DNA of 64,000 bases, from positions 434,001 to 498,000 of the forward strand of contig CANLSR010000001.1 in the NCBI GenBank assembly GCA_947493945.1, in the 5' to 3' direction. This document shows, in pieces, positions 43,763 to 53,942 of the stretch. The number at the start of each line of letters is the position of its first letter. Within the stretch, counting starts at the first letter, position 1. Both the position numbers and the translations under genes were made by a program. The DNA comes from an uncultured bacterium (GTDB taxonomy: Bacteria > Bacteroidota > Rhodothermia > Rhodothermales > Rubricoccaceae). The notes beneath the pieces are model-generated. The model saw nothing but the letters and a program-made list of their open reading frames with translations, searched no databases and had not been told where the DNA came from.

Positions 43763-45808
43763 ATGCAGATCACGCTCCCCGACGGCACCGCCCGCGAGCT
43801 CCCCGACGGCGCGACCGGCCGCGACCTCGCCGAGTCCATCTCGGCCGGCCTCGCGCGTGCCGCGCTGGCGGTCGAGGTGGCCGAGGCCGACGGCGCCCCC
43901 GAGGTCCGCGACCTCGACCGGCCCTTGCCCGACGGCGCGACGGTCTCGATCCTAACGTGGGACTCGCCGGGCGGCCAGTACGCCTTCTGGCACTCGTCGG
44001 CCCACCTGATGGCCGAGGCGCTGGAGGCGCTCTACCCCGGCGTCCAGCTGGGCATCGGGCCGGCCATCGACAACGGGTTCTACTACGACGTCGATCTCAG
44101 CCAGACCGATCACCCGGTCTTGTCGAGCGACGACTTCCCGGCCATCGAAAAGAAGATGGTGGAGCTGGCGCGTCAGGACAGCCGCTTCGAGCGGTCGGAG
44201 GTGTCCAAGGCCGACGCCCTCGCCCACTTCGAGGAGAAGGGCGACCCGTACAAGCTGGAGCTGATCCAAGACCTGCCCGACGGCGAGATCACGTTCTATC
44301 AGCAGGGCGAGTTCGTGGACCTGTGCCGAGGCCCGCACCTGCCGTCCACCAAGCCGATCAAGGCGGTCAAGGTGCTGAGCCTGGCCGGCGCCTACTGGCG
44401 CGGCGACGAGACCCGGCCCCAGCTGACACGGCTCTACGGCGTCAGCTTCCCCAAGGCGTCGATGCTGGCGGAGCACCTGGAGCGCCTGGAGCTCGCCCGC
44501 CAGCGGGACCACCGCAAGCTGGGGCGCGAGCTGGAGCTGTTCATGTTCTCCGACAAGGTCGGCCCGGGCCTGCCGATCTGGCTGCCCAAGGGCGCCCGCC
44601 TGCGCGAGACGCTGGTGGACTTCCTCAAGGAAGAGCAGGTCAAGCGCGGCTACGAGCCGGTCGTGACGCCCCACATCGGGCGCCTCGACCTGTTCCGCAC
44701 GTCCGGCCACTACCCGTACTACTCGGACAGCCAGTTCCCGCCGATGATCGAGGGCCAAAAAAGCCCGGCGATCCCCGACGGCGAGGACCCCGAGGCGCGG
44801 TCGCATACGCCCGGCACCGGCCCGACGGCGGCCGACGAGCAGGGCTACCTGCTCAAGCCGATGAACTGCCCGCATCACACCCAGATCTACGCCCACAAGC
44901 CGAGGTCCTACCGCGACCTGCCCGTCCGACTGGCGGAGTTCGGGACGGTCTACCGCTACGAGCAGTCGGGCGAGCTGGGCGGGCTGACGCGCGTGCGCGG
45001 CTTTACCCAGGACGACGCCCACGTCTTCTGTACGCCGGACCAGGTCAAGGACGAGTTCAAGGCGGCCATCGACCTGACGATGACCGTCCTGCGCGCGCTG
45101 GACTTCCAGGAGTTCACGGCCCAGGTCTCGCTCCGCGACCCGGCCGACACCACCAAGTACATCGGCGACGCGGCCCAGTGGGACGCCGCCGAGGACGCCA
45201 TCCGCCAGGCGGCGGCCGAGATGGGGCTCGACACGGTCGAGGTGGAGGGCGAGGCGGCCTTCTACGGCCCTAAGCTGGACTTTATGGTCAAGGACGCGCT
45301 CGGCCGCCAGTGGCAGCTGGGCACCGTCCAGTACGACAACAACCTGCCGGAGCGCTTCGACTTGACCTACGTCGACGAGAACGACGAGCGCCAGCGGCCG
45401 ATCATGATCCACCGCGCGCCGTTCGGCTCGCTGGAGCGGTTTATCGGCGTGATGCTGGAGCACACCGGCGGCAACCTGCCGCTGTGGCTGGCGCCGGTCC
45501 AGGTCCAGGTGCTCCCGATCACCGACAGCCAGAACGACTACGCCCAAGCCGCCGCCGAGACGCTCCGCCAGTCGGGGCTCAGGGTCGCCGTCGACACGCG
45601 CTCGGAGAAGGTCGGGCGCAAGATCCGCGACGCCGAGGTCGAGAAGGTGCCCGTGATGCTGATCGTGGGCCAGAAAGAAGCCGAGGCCGGCACCGTCTCG
45701 GTCCGCCGCCACGGCCTGGGCGACGACTCGGACCAGGGCACCCAGACCGTCGACGCGCTCGTCCAGTCACTGCTCTCCGAGGTCGCCGGGCAGCTGGGCC
45801 GCGCCTGA
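43763..45808 (+). CDS. thrS: Threonyl-tRNA synthetase
   Basis: TGS domain, HFEEKGDPYKLELI, GEFVDLCRGPHLPSTKPIKA, LLKPMNCPHHTQIY, RVRGFTQDDAHVFCT, IMIHRAPFGSLERFIGVMLEHTGG. Confidence 0.95.
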   Translation: MQITLPDGTARELPDGATGRDLAESISAGLARAALAVEVAEADGAPEVRDLDRPLPDGATVSILTWDSPGGQYAFWHSSAHLMAEALEALYPGVQLGIGPAIDNGFYYDVDLSQTDHPVLSSDDFPAIEKKMVELARQDSRFERSEVSKADALAHFEEKGDPYKLELIQDLPDGEITFYQQGEFVDLCRGPHLPSTKPIKAVKVLSLAGAYWRGDETRPQLTRLYGVSFPKASMLAEHLERLELARQRDHRKLGRELELFMFSDKVGPGLPIWLPKGARLRETLVDFLKEEQVKRGYEPVVTPHIGRLDLFRTSGHYPYYSDSQFPPMIEGQKSPAIPDGEDPEARSHTPGTGPTAADEQGYLLKPMNCPHHTQIYAHKPRSYRDLPVRLAEFGTVYRYEQSGELGGLTRVRGFTQDDAHVFCTPDQVKDEFKAAIDLTMTVLRALDFQEFTAQVSLRDPADTTKYIGDAAQWDAAEDAIRQAAAEMGLDTVEVEGEAAFYGPKLDFMVKDALGRQWQLGTVQYDNNLPERFDLTYVDENDERQRPIMIHRAPFGSLERFIGVMLEHTGGNLPLWLAPVQVQVLPITDSQNDYAQAAAETLRQSGLRVAVDTRSEKVGRKIRDAEVEKVPVMLIVGQKEAEAGTVSVRRHGLGDDSDQGTQTVDALVQSLLSEVAGQLGRA

Positions 45809-45809
45809 G

Positions 45810-45836
45810 CCGCTGGCGAGCGGCCTCCGCCAGCGG
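45810..45836. repeat. Inverted repeat CCGCTGGCG-N9-CGCCAGCGG
   Basis: 9-bp arms beginning 2 nt after the thrS stop codon. Confidence 0.75.
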
Positions 45837-45905
45837 GCCGCGGCGATCTCTGTGCAAAGTCGGCGCCGGCGGGCGCCGGGTAGGCCGGGCGCGCGTTGGG
45901 AGGGC

Positions 45906-46856
45906 ATGACTCGTCTCCCCCTCGTCCTCGCCATGCTCTCCACGCTCGCCGGTTGCGGGCTGGCCAAGTCAGCGGCCGTCGGCCTGGTCTACGACCGCGC
46001 GCCGCTGGCGGACTCGCTCGTTACGCGCGATGTCGCCTACTTGCCAGACGGCGAGCCCAAGCACCGCCTCAACCTGTTCCGCCCCGCGCCCGGCTCCGCC
46101 ACGCCCGGCGCCGTCGTGCCGACGGTGGTGTTCGTCCACGGCGGCGGCTGGGACAGCGGCGACCGCGACCTGGAGCAGGGCGCCGCCGACTTCTACAACA
46201 ACGTCGGCCGCTACCTCGCCGGGCACGGGATCGCGACGGCCGTGGTCAGCTACCGCCTGCTGCCCGACGTGCGCTGGCCGGCCCAGGTGGAGGACGTGGC
46301 CGCGGCGACGGCCTGGGTCCAGCGGCAGGCGACGGACTGGGGTGGCACCCCGGGCTGGGTGGTCCTGATGGGCCACTCGGCCGGTGCCCAACTGGCGGCC
46401 CGGGTGGCGCTCGACGCCGACGCCCGCCAGCGGGCCGGGGCGCGGCCGGTGTGCGGCGTGGTCTCGGTGAGCGGCGCCGCGCTGGACCTGGTCGACCCGG
46501 CGACGTGGGCCACGGGCACCGAGTTCGGCTACTACGCCCGGCGCTTCTCGCCCGAGCGCCGGTCCGTCGACGGGCCGCCGGCCCCGCCCGCCGACTGGCA
46601 GGTCGAGGCCTCGCCGGTGACCTACGCCACCCCGGACGCGCCCCCGTTCCTGATCGTCACCGCCAGCGGCGAGGCGGCGCTGTTCCAGGCCCAGGCCGCC
46701 GCGCTGGCGCGCGCGCTCGACGCGGTGGGCGTGGCCAATGAGACCGTCGTGATGCCGGCGCTGTCGCACGCGCTGGGCGTGCCCAACCTGAGCCGGGACG
46801 ACCGGGTGGTGGGGCCGGCGACGGTCCAGTTCGCGCGCGGCCGCGTCTGCGGCTAG
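45906..46856 (+). CDS. Alpha/beta hydrolase (carboxylesterase type), lipoprotein-like N-terminus
   Basis: VFVHGGGWDSGDRDLEQGAADFYNNVGRYLAGHGIATAVVSYRLLPDVRWPAQVED; GHSAGAQLA; N-term LSTLAGC. Confidence 0.87.
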   Translation: MTRLPLVLAMLSTLAGCGLAKSAAVGLVYDRAPLADSLVTRDVAYLPDGEPKHRLNLFRPAPGSATPGAVVPTVVFVHGGGWDSGDRDLEQGAADFYNNVGRYLAGHGIATAVVSYRLLPDVRWPAQVEDVAAATAWVQRQATDWGGTPGWVVLMGHSAGAQLAARVALDADARQRAGARPVCGVVSVSGAALDLVDPATWATGTEFGYYARRFSPERRSVDGPPAPPADWQVEASPVTYATPDAPPFLIVTASGEAALFQAQAAALARALDAVGVANETVVMPALSHALGVPNLSRDDRVVGPATVQFARGRVCG

Positions 46857-47091
46857 AGCGACGCGGGCCGCTGGCGGCCCCCGGCGGCGTGGCGGGGCGG
46901 GAGGTCCCCGTGTTGCGCCGTCCTCTCCGCGGCCCCAGGCCTACCGCCGCGCGACGGGCGCGCCCAGAGAGGCGCGCCCGAGTCTCAGTCCAGTTTTCGC
47001 CGGCCACGGTTGAACCCGAGGCCGTCCGTCGCGTATCCCCCTAGACCCCGCGCACTTCCGCGCACCTGTACCACCACCTGAGAGGTCCACC

Positions 47092-47649
47092 ATAGCCCGT
47101 CGTAGATCCCGCCGCCCCGAGCCCAAGCGCCGCGAGCCGGACGCCATCATCAACGAGAACATCCGCGCCTCCACGGTCCGAGTCGTCGTCGACGGCGAGG
47201 GCCAGAAGGGCGTCATGCCGATCGCCGAGGCGCTCGACCTAGCCCGCAGCATGGGCATGGACCTGGTCGAGATCTCCGGCTCCGCCGACCCGCCCGTGAC
47301 CAAGATCATGGACTACGGGAAGTTCCGGTACGAGCAGCAGAAGAAGGCCAAGGAGCAGCGCAAAAAGCAGGCGGGCCAGGGCGAGCTCAAGGAGGTCCGC
47401 TTCCGCCCCCGCACCGACGACCACGACTACGAGTTCAAGCTCAAGCACGCCCGCGAGTTCATCGAGAAGGGCAACAAGGTCAAGGCGTGGGTCCAGTTCC
47501 GAGGCCGCGACATCATCTACAAGGACCAGGGCCTGGACATGCTGGAGCGGTTCACCGAGGACCTGTCCGACATCGCCAAGGTGGACCAGGCGCCCATCAT
47601 GGAGGGCCGCCGCATGACCACCATGCTGACCCCGTCCAAGGCCAAGTAG
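47092..47649 (+). CDS. infC: Translation initiation factor IF-3 (predicted AUA start codon)
   Basis: ATA GCC CGT CGT AGA TCC...: (M)ARRRSRRPEPKRREPDAIINENIRASTVRVV...MPIAEALDLARSMGMDLVEIS...MDYGKFRYEQQKKAKEQ; no ATG/GTG/TTG in frame between upstream TGA (47011) and this codon; GAGAGG upstream. Confidence 0.88.
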   Translation: MARRRSRRPEPKRREPDAIINENIRASTVRVVVDGEGQKGVMPIAEALDLARSMGMDLVEISGSADPPVTKIMDYGKFRYEQQKKAKEQRKKQAGQGELKEVRFRPRTDDHDYEFKLKHAREFIEKGNKVKAWVQFRGRDIIYKDQGLDMLERFTEDLSDIAKVDQAPIMEGRRMTTMLTPSKAK

Positions 47650-47671
47650 CGTCTCCCGCGCCGCACGCCAC

Positions 47672-47717
47672 CGGCTGGCGGTCGGTCTCCGCACGGGCGG
47701 AGGCCGGCCGCCAGCCG
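47672..47717. repeat. Inverted repeat CGGCTGGCGG ... CCGCCAGCCG
   Basis: 10-bp arms 47672-47681 / 47708-47717, 22 nt after the infC stop, with an inner CTCCGC/GCGGAG stem. Confidence 0.7.
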
Positions 47718-47777
47718 CGCGTCAGGGGCGAGGCGCAACGGAGCCGCCCAGGACGTGCCGACGCCCCGCGCGCTGCC

Positions 47778-48089
47778 CTAGGCGACGGCGGCCGCCCACG
47801 ACGCGCAGTAGCCGGCCGGCGCCACCGGGCCGGCGAACAGCTGGCAGCCGCCGCACGCCGCCCCGGCAGGAGGCGCTTGGTAGAACCGGCAGTTCTGGCA
47901 CATCTGGGCCGGGTCCGGCGTCACGTCGACGTAGCCCAGCGCCTGGCGCTGCTTGAGCGCCGCGGGGTCGAGCGCCGCGTAGCCCTCGCACGAGGACGCG
48001 CGGACGGTCTTCTCGCCACACGCCGCCAGCGGGGCGAGGCCCAGGACGGCGCCGGCGGAGGCGAGGAAGCGGCGGCGGGAGACGGACAT
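47778..48089 (-). CDS. High-potential iron-sulfur protein (HiPIP) with Tat signal
   Basis: [17 protein letters not shown]; cysteine pattern [27 protein letters not shown]. Confidence 0.9.
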   Translation of the reverse strand: MSVSRRRFLASAGAVLGLAPLAACGEKTVRASSCEGYAALDPAALKQRQALGYVDVTPDPAQMCQNCRFYQAPPAGAACGGCQLFAGPVAPAGYCASWAAAVA

Positions 48090-48258
48090 GGCAGGGAGTC
48101 GGGGGGCCGGAAACCTACGGCGGCCACGCCACCATTTCGCCGCCGGTCACAAACGCGCCGTCTACCAGCGGGGCCCCGGCGGACCTGGACTCGGTGAACG
48201 TGGAGTGAACCGACGCGTGCAGCGCGGGGTACGTGGCCTCCCGCCCCCACCGTGCCCG

Positions 48259-50238
48259 ATGCCCGACGCCCTCTACCCGCCTCCCGCCGATTTCGCCGCC
48301 CGCGCCGGCCTGTCCTCCCGGGACGCCTACGACGAGATGTACCGCCAGTCGGTCGAGGACCCCGAGGCGTTCTGGCAGCGCGAGGCGGGCCGCGTCGACT
48401 GGATGTCGCCGTTCGAGACGGTCAAGGACGTGAGCTTCGACCCGGCCGACGTCCACGTCCGGTGGTACGCCGGCGGCACGTTGAACGCGTGCCACAACGC
48501 GCTCGACCGCCACGTGGCGGCCGGCCGGGGCGACAAGACGGCGCTGATCGTGGAGCCGGACGAGCCGAAGGTCGGCGGTAGCCAACCGGACGCCGAGTCT
48601 CGCCACATCTCCTACGCCGACGCGCTGGCGGACGTCCAGGAGCTAGCGGTCGTGCTCCAGGACCTGGGCGTCCAGGCCGGCGACCGCGTGACGCTCTACC
48701 TCCCGATGATCCCCGAGGCCGTCTGGGCCATGCTGGCGTGCGCCCGGATCGGGGCCGTGTTCTCGGTCGTGTTCGCCGGCTTCAGCCCCGAGGCGCTCGC
48801 CGGCCGCATCGTCGACGCCGAGAGCGACGTCGTGATCACGGCCGACCAGGGCCGGCGTGGCGGCAAGCGGATCCCGCTCAAGGCCAACGTCGACCAGGCC
48901 GTCGGGCTGGCGCAAGCGCGCGGCCAGTCGGTGCGCCGGGTCCTGACGGTCCGCAACACCGGCGCGGACGTGGGCTGGGACCCCGCCCGCGACGTCTGGC
49001 TCCACGACGCCCGCCGGCCGGGCGCGACGTGCGCCTGCGCCGAGATGGACGCCGAGGCGCCGCTGTTCATCCTGTACACGTCGGGCTCGACGGGCACGCC
49101 CAAGGGCGTCGTCCACACGACGGGCGGCTACTGCGTCTGGACGTCGATCACGCACGAGTACGTGTTCGACCTCCGCCCGGACGATGTGTTCTGGTGCACC
49201 GCCGACGTGGGCTGGATCACCGGCCACAGCTACATCGCCTTCGGCCCGATGCTCAACGGCGCGACCCAGGTGTTTTTCGAGGGCGTCCCGACCTACTCCG
49301 ACGCCGGGCGCTTCTGGGACGTCGTCGACGAGCACGGCGTCACCCAGTTCTACACCGCGCCGACGGCCATCCGGGCGCTGATGGCCCAGGGCGACGAGTT
49401 CGTGACGCGGTCCAGCCGCCGGTCGCTGCGGCTCCTGGGCACCGTCGGCGAGCCGATCAACCCCGAGGCGTGGCGGTGGTACTTCGACGTCGTGGGCGGG
49501 GGCCGGTGCCCGGTCGTGGACACCTGGTGGCAGACCGAGACCGGCGGCGTCATGATGGTGGCGCTGCCCGGCGCCGTCGCCCAGAAGCCGGGCGCGGCCG
49601 GTCTCCCCTTTTTCGGCGTCGTGCCGCGCGTCGTGGACCAGGAGGGCCACACTCAGGAGGGCGAGGCCGAGGGCATCTTGCTCATCGACGACTCGTGGCC
49701 CGGCCAGGCGCGGACGGTCTACCACGACCACCCGCGGTTCGTGCGGACCTACTTTACGGCCTACCCCGGCGCCTACTTCACCGGCGACGGCGTCCGCCGC
49801 GACGCCGACGGCACCTACTGGATCACCGGCCGCGTGGACGACGTGATCAACGTCTCGGGGCACCGGATGGGCACGGCCGAGGTCGAGAGCGCGCTCGTGC
49901 TCCACGACGCCGTCGCCGAGGCCGCCGTCGTGGGCGTGCCGCACCCGATCAAGGGCCAGGGCATCTACGCCTACGTCACGCTGGTGGCCGGCCGCGACCC
50001 CAGCGACGCGCTCCGCACCGAGCTGGGCCAGCACGTCCGGTCGGTGATCGGGCCGGTGGCGGCGCTGGACTTTCTCCAGTTCGCCGGCGGCGGCCTGCCC
50101 AAGACGCGGAGCGGCAAGATCATGCGCCGCATCCTGCGCAAGATCGCCGCCAACGAGCACGACGCCCTGGGCGACACCTCGACGCTGGCCGACCCGGAGG
50201 TGGTGGAGACGCTCGTCGCCGACCGCCAGAACCGCTAG
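48259..50238 (+). CDS. acs: Acetyl-CoA synthetase
   Basis: [98 protein letters not shown]. Confidence 0.95.
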   Translation: MPDALYPPPADFAARAGLSSRDAYDEMYRQSVEDPEAFWQREAGRVDWMSPFETVKDVSFDPADVHVRWYAGGTLNACHNALDRHVAAGRGDKTALIVEPDEPKVGGSQPDAESRHISYADALADVQELAVVLQDLGVQAGDRVTLYLPMIPEAVWAMLACARIGAVFSVVFAGFSPEALAGRIVDAESDVVITADQGRRGGKRIPLKANVDQAVGLAQARGQSVRRVLTVRNTGADVGWDPARDVWLHDARRPGATCACAEMDAEAPLFILYTSGSTGTPKGVVHTTGGYCVWTSITHEYVFDLRPDDVFWCTADVGWITGHSYIAFGPMLNGATQVFFEGVPTYSDAGRFWDVVDEHGVTQFYTAPTAIRALMAQGDEFVTRSSRRSLRLLGTVGEPINPEAWRWYFDVVGGGRCPVVDTWWQTETGGVMMVALPGAVAQKPGAAGLPFFGVVPRVVDQEGHTQEGEAEGILLIDDSWPGQARTVYHDHPRFVRTYFTAYPGAYFTGDGVRRDADGTYWITGRVDDVINVSGHRMGTAEVESALVLHDAVAEAAVVGVPHPIKGQGIYAYVTLVAGRDPSDALRTELGQHVRSVIGPVAALDFLQFAGGGLPKTRSGKIMRRILRKIAANEHDALGDTSTLADPEVVETLVADRQNR

Positions 50239-50335
50239 GTCTCGGGCTGGCGGACGGTCTCCGCCGGCCCGGTGCGGGCCACCGGCTGCCGGCGGCGGGG
50301 CGTATGGTACCTTCGCGTGTGCCCTCCTCGTTCCC

Positions 50336-50755
50336 ATGCGCCTTACCCTCCCACTGCTCTTAGCGATGGCTGCCGTCCCCGCGTGGGCGCAGTCGGCCCC
50401 CATCGACTCCTCGGACGTGGAGGTCGCTGCCCAGGCCTACGCGGCGACCTACCCGATGGGGAAGATGATCGAGGAGATGCGAGCGGCCTCGATTGCACAA
50501 GCGCCGCCAGCCCAGAAGGCGACGCTAGAGCGCGCGTTCGAGGCGATGGACGTCGACGCGCTGCAGCGCGAGATGACGGCGCTGATGGCCAAGCACTTCG
50601 ACGCCGGCGAGCTGTGGGCGCTGGCCGACTTTTACGGGTCCCCCGAGGGCAGATCCGTCCTGCGCAAGATGCCAGTTTACATGGCGGAGTTTCAGCCCTT
50701 TCTCCAGCAGCAGGTCATGCAGGCGCTGGGGGCGGTCCGCCCGCCCGAGGAGTAG
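50336..50755 (+). CDS. Secreted DUF2059-like protein
   Basis: Signal peptide; LWALADFYGSPEGRSVLRKMPVYMAEFQPFLQQQVMQAL. Confidence 0.7.
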   Translation: MRLTLPLLLAMAAVPAWAQSAPIDSSDVEVAAQAYAATYPMGKMIEEMRAASIAQAPPAQKATLERAFEAMDVDALQREMTALMAKHFDAGELWALADFYGSPEGRSVLRKMPVYMAEFQPFLQQQVMQALGAVRPPEE

Positions 50756-50797
50756 CGCGCCTTTTCGCTAGAGGCGGCCCGCCAGCGGGGCGCGGGC

Positions 50798-53227
50798 TCA
50801 GCGGCTGCCGACGGCTTCGGCCGGGCCGGCGTTCTTGACGTGGGCGTCGAGCCACTGGTCCTCCTCCCACAGCATGTGCAGCAGGGACTCGCGGGCGCGG
50901 TAGCCGTGGCTCTCGGCCGGCAGCAGCACCAGCCGGGCCGTGCCGCCCAGGCCCTTGATCGCGCCGTAGAGCCGCTCCGACTGGAGCGTGAACGTGCCCG
51001 GGTTGTTGTCGGCCTGGCCGTGGATCATCAGGATCGGCTCGTCGATCTTTTCGGCGTGCATGAACGGGCTCATGCCGACGTAGAGGTCGGGGTCGTCCCA
51101 GAACGTGCGCTCCTCGCGCTGGAACCCGAACGGCGTGAGCGTCCGGTTGTAGGCGCCGGAGCGGGCGATGCCAGCGCGGAACAGGTCGGAGTGGGCCAAG
51201 AGGTTGCCCACCATGAACGCGCCGTAGCTGTGGCCGCCGACGGCCACGCGGTCCGGGTCGGTCACGCCGCGCGCGGCGCCGGCGTCGATGGCCGCCTGGG
51301 CGTTCATCACGAGCTGCTGGCGGAACGTGTCGTTGGGCTCGGCCTCGCCCTCGCCGACGATGGGGAACGAGGCGTCGTCCAGGACGGCGTAGCCGCGCGT
51401 GACGAACGGGACGGCGCCCCAGTAGCTCACGTACGTGAACTGGTACGGGCTGTCGGAGCGCTGGCCGGCCGCGTCGGCGCTCTTGAACTCGGTCGGGTAG
51501 GCCCAGACCAACGTTGGGAGCGGCCCGTCGCGCTGGGCGTCGTAGCCGGGCGGGAGGTAGAGCGTGGCCGAGAGCGGGACGCCGTCGGCCCGAGTGTACT
51601 CGACGGTCTCCTTCTGGACGTCGGCGAGCTCGGGGTACGGGTGCGGGAACGCCGTCAGCGCCCTCGCCTCGCCCGTCGCCAGGTCGCGGGCGATGTAGTT
51701 GGGCGGCTCGGTGACGGTCTCGCGCTGGGTGAGCAGCACGCCCTCGTCCAGAAACGCGACGGGGCGCTCGTAGTACGGCGCCTGGGACCGGAACAGCTCG
51801 GTCGTGTCGCCGGTCGCGAGGTCCAGGCGACGGACGAACGGGCGGTTGCCCTGGGCCGAGGCGCCCTGGCCCGACAGGTAGACCGTGCCGTCGTCCAGCT
51901 GGAGCACCGGGTAGCCGGCCGCGTTGGGGACCGTCATCGGGGAGCCGGGGTTGGCGTAGCGGTCCTCGAACGAGTACGAGAGGACGGTCTCGGGAGCGGC
52001 GCCGGGCTGGTCCGGGCGCAGGCGGTAGGCGTTGACCTGGCGCGTCTGCCACTGGCTGTCGTAGGCCATCGCCGTCTCGCCGTCGCCCCACGTGATGCCG
52101 CCGAAGCGGAGCGGGAAGGCCGCCAGCTCGACGGGCGCGCCGCTGAACGGCGCCGCCAGCGCGTAGAGCCGGTCGCGGACGTCGGCTGGGGCGCCGGCGT
52201 CGCCGCCGTCCTGGGCCTCGGCCCACACGACCGTCGCCGGCGCGTCCGCCCGCCACTCAAACCCGCGCGGGCCGGTCGGGACGGACCCGAAGGCGATGGG
52301 CACGCGCTCGGCCAGCTCGGTATCGGCGACCGTGTGGACGGGCTGGCCCGTCCCCAGGTCCCACACCTGGGCGCGCGTGGGGAAGCGGTACCACGGGACG
52401 AGGTACGAGTACGGCCGGTGGAGCGCCTCGGTCAGGAGCAGCCGGCCGTCGGGCGACGGGGCGACCGACGTGTAGGCGGCCTCCGGGCCGAGCGGCTGCG
52501 TCGATCCGTCGAGGCCGGCGACGACCAGCTGGCTGGTCATGTAGTAATCAAAGAGAGCCTCGTCGAGCGGGCTCTCCAGCAGGTCCTGGTAGGTCCGCGC
52601 CGGGGCCGCCCGGCCGTCGCTCTGCTGGACGACCGGGCCGGTCGGGACGACGTCCTCGACCGGCGCGGCGCCCCGGCTGGCGGGGACCGTCCGCACGACG
52701 AGCGCGGCGCTCGACGGGAGCCAGGCGAACGCGGAGCCGGGCGCGGCGTCGTTCACGGCCGCCGCCAGCGCGCGGCGCGCGGCGCCCGTCGCCACGTCGG
52801 CCGTCCACAGCTCGATGCGGTCGAGGAAGTCCACCAGCATGGCGACGTGCTGGCCGTCGGGGCTCCACTCGACCCCGCGAACCCGGGCCCCGTCCGGCAG
52901 CCCGGTCAGCGGCCGCTCGGCGCCGCCGTCGACGGCCCGGAAGGCGACGCCGGTGAACCCGCTCGCCCGGCTGGGGCCGGTCGTGCGCGGGTTGATGCGA
53001 ACGCCCGCCAGGCCCAGCTCGGGCTCGGCCAGCTCGGTGATCGGCGGGGCGCCGGGGCGCGTCAGGAACGCCATCGTCGCCCGGTCCGGGCTCAGGCTGA
53101 CCGACGGCGTCCGCGGCGCGTCGACGAGGGCGGCCAACGCGGGCGCGGGCGTCTGGTAGGTGAGGTCCTCCTGGGCCTGGGCCGCGGCGGACAGGACGAG
53201 GAGGAGAGCGGCGGCACGGACGAGCAT
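50798..53227 (-). CDS. Secreted S9 family peptidase
   Basis: Signal peptide MLVRAAALLLVLSAAAQAQ; VAVGGHSYGAFMVGNLLAHSDLFRAGIARSGAYNRTLTPFGFQREERTFW; MIHGQADNNPGTF. Confidence 0.92.
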   Translation of the reverse strand: MLVRAAALLLVLSAAAQAQEDLTYQTPAPALAALVDAPRTPSVSLSPDRATMAFLTRPGAPPITELAEPELGLAGVRINPRTTGPSRASGFTGVAFRAVDGGAERPLTGLPDGARVRGVEWSPDGQHVAMLVDFLDRIELWTADVATGAARRALAAAVNDAAPGSAFAWLPSSAALVVRTVPASRGAAPVEDVVPTGPVVQQSDGRAAPARTYQDLLESPLDEALFDYYMTSQLVVAGLDGSTQPLGPEAAYTSVAPSPDGRLLLTEALHRPYSYLVPWYRFPTRAQVWDLGTGQPVHTVADTELAERVPIAFGSVPTGPRGFEWRADAPATVVWAEAQDGGDAGAPADVRDRLYALAAPFSGAPVELAAFPLRFGGITWGDGETAMAYDSQWQTRQVNAYRLRPDQPGAAPETVLSYSFEDRYANPGSPMTVPNAAGYPVLQLDDGTVYLSGQGASAQGNRPFVRRLDLATGDTTELFRSQAPYYERPVAFLDEGVLLTQRETVTEPPNYIARDLATGEARALTAFPHPYPELADVQKETVEYTRADGVPLSATLYLPPGYDAQRDGPLPTLVWAYPTEFKSADAAGQRSDSPYQFTYVSYWGAVPFVTRGYAVLDDASFPIVGEGEAEPNDTFRQQLVMNAQAAIDAGAARGVTDPDRVAVGGHSYGAFMVGNLLAHSDLFRAGIARSGAYNRTLTPFGFQREERTFWDDPDLYVGMSPFMHAEKIDEPILMIHGQADNNPGTFTLQSERLYGAIKGLGGTARLVLLPAESHGYRARESLLHMLWEEDQWLDAHVKNAGPAEAVGSR

Positions 53228-53397
53228 GGGCGTGGGGGTCGGTGACACAGTATAAAGCACCACGCGGCCTCCCCGACTTTCCGTGGTCGCCGTTCGCCCG
53301 GCCCGCCGGCGGCTGGCGGGTCGGCTCGGGCGCGGATGGGCGCGGGTGCAACAAACGGCGGGCCCGCACGAAACAGGGTCTCCTTCACCGAGCCGCC

Positions 53398-53931
53398 ATG
53401 TCTGCCCTCCTCCACACCGCCCTCGGCGTGGCCGCGCTCGGCCTCGGCCTCACGCTGGCCGCCCGCCGCAAGGGGACGGCCGTCCACAAGTGGCTGGGCC
53501 GCTCCTACGCCCTCGCCATGCTGGCGCTCTGCCTCTCCTCGTTCGCCATCCCGTCCGAGATCGGCCCGACGTGGGGGCGGTTCGGCGTGTTCCACGCCAT
53601 CGCCGTGATGGGCGTGGTCTACCTCGCCCTGGGCGTGGCGCCGGTGCTCTGGCGCGGCGACGTGCGCGAGTGGTACCAGAAGCACCTCTACTTTACGCTG
53701 TGGTCGTTCGTCGGCTTGCTCATGGCGACGCTCTCCCACGTCTACGAGCCGGTCGCGCTGGCGCTGATGGACCCCGTCGGGCTCTCGCAGCAGGCCGCCG
53801 TCTTGGCGACGGCCGTCCTGGTCTGGGGCGTGCCGGTCGTGCTCGGGACGGTCTTTATCGAGCGGCTCAAGGCGAAGTACCGGCGGAAGTACGGCGACGG
53901 GGCGTTCGGCGAGCCGCTAGCGACCGCGTGA
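53398..53931 (+). CDS. DUF2306-like membrane protein
   Basis: TAVHKWLGRSYALAMLALCLSSFAI; five or so TM helices. Confidence 0.7.
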   Translation: MSALLHTALGVAALGLGLTLAARRKGTAVHKWLGRSYALAMLALCLSSFAIPSEIGPTWGRFGVFHAIAVMGVVYLALGVAPVLWRGDVREWYQKHLYFTLWSFVGLLMATLSHVYEPVALALMDPVGLSQQAAVLATAVLVWGVPVVLGTVFIERLKAKYRRKYGDGAFGEPLATA

Positions 53932-53942
53932 CTCGGCGGCGC

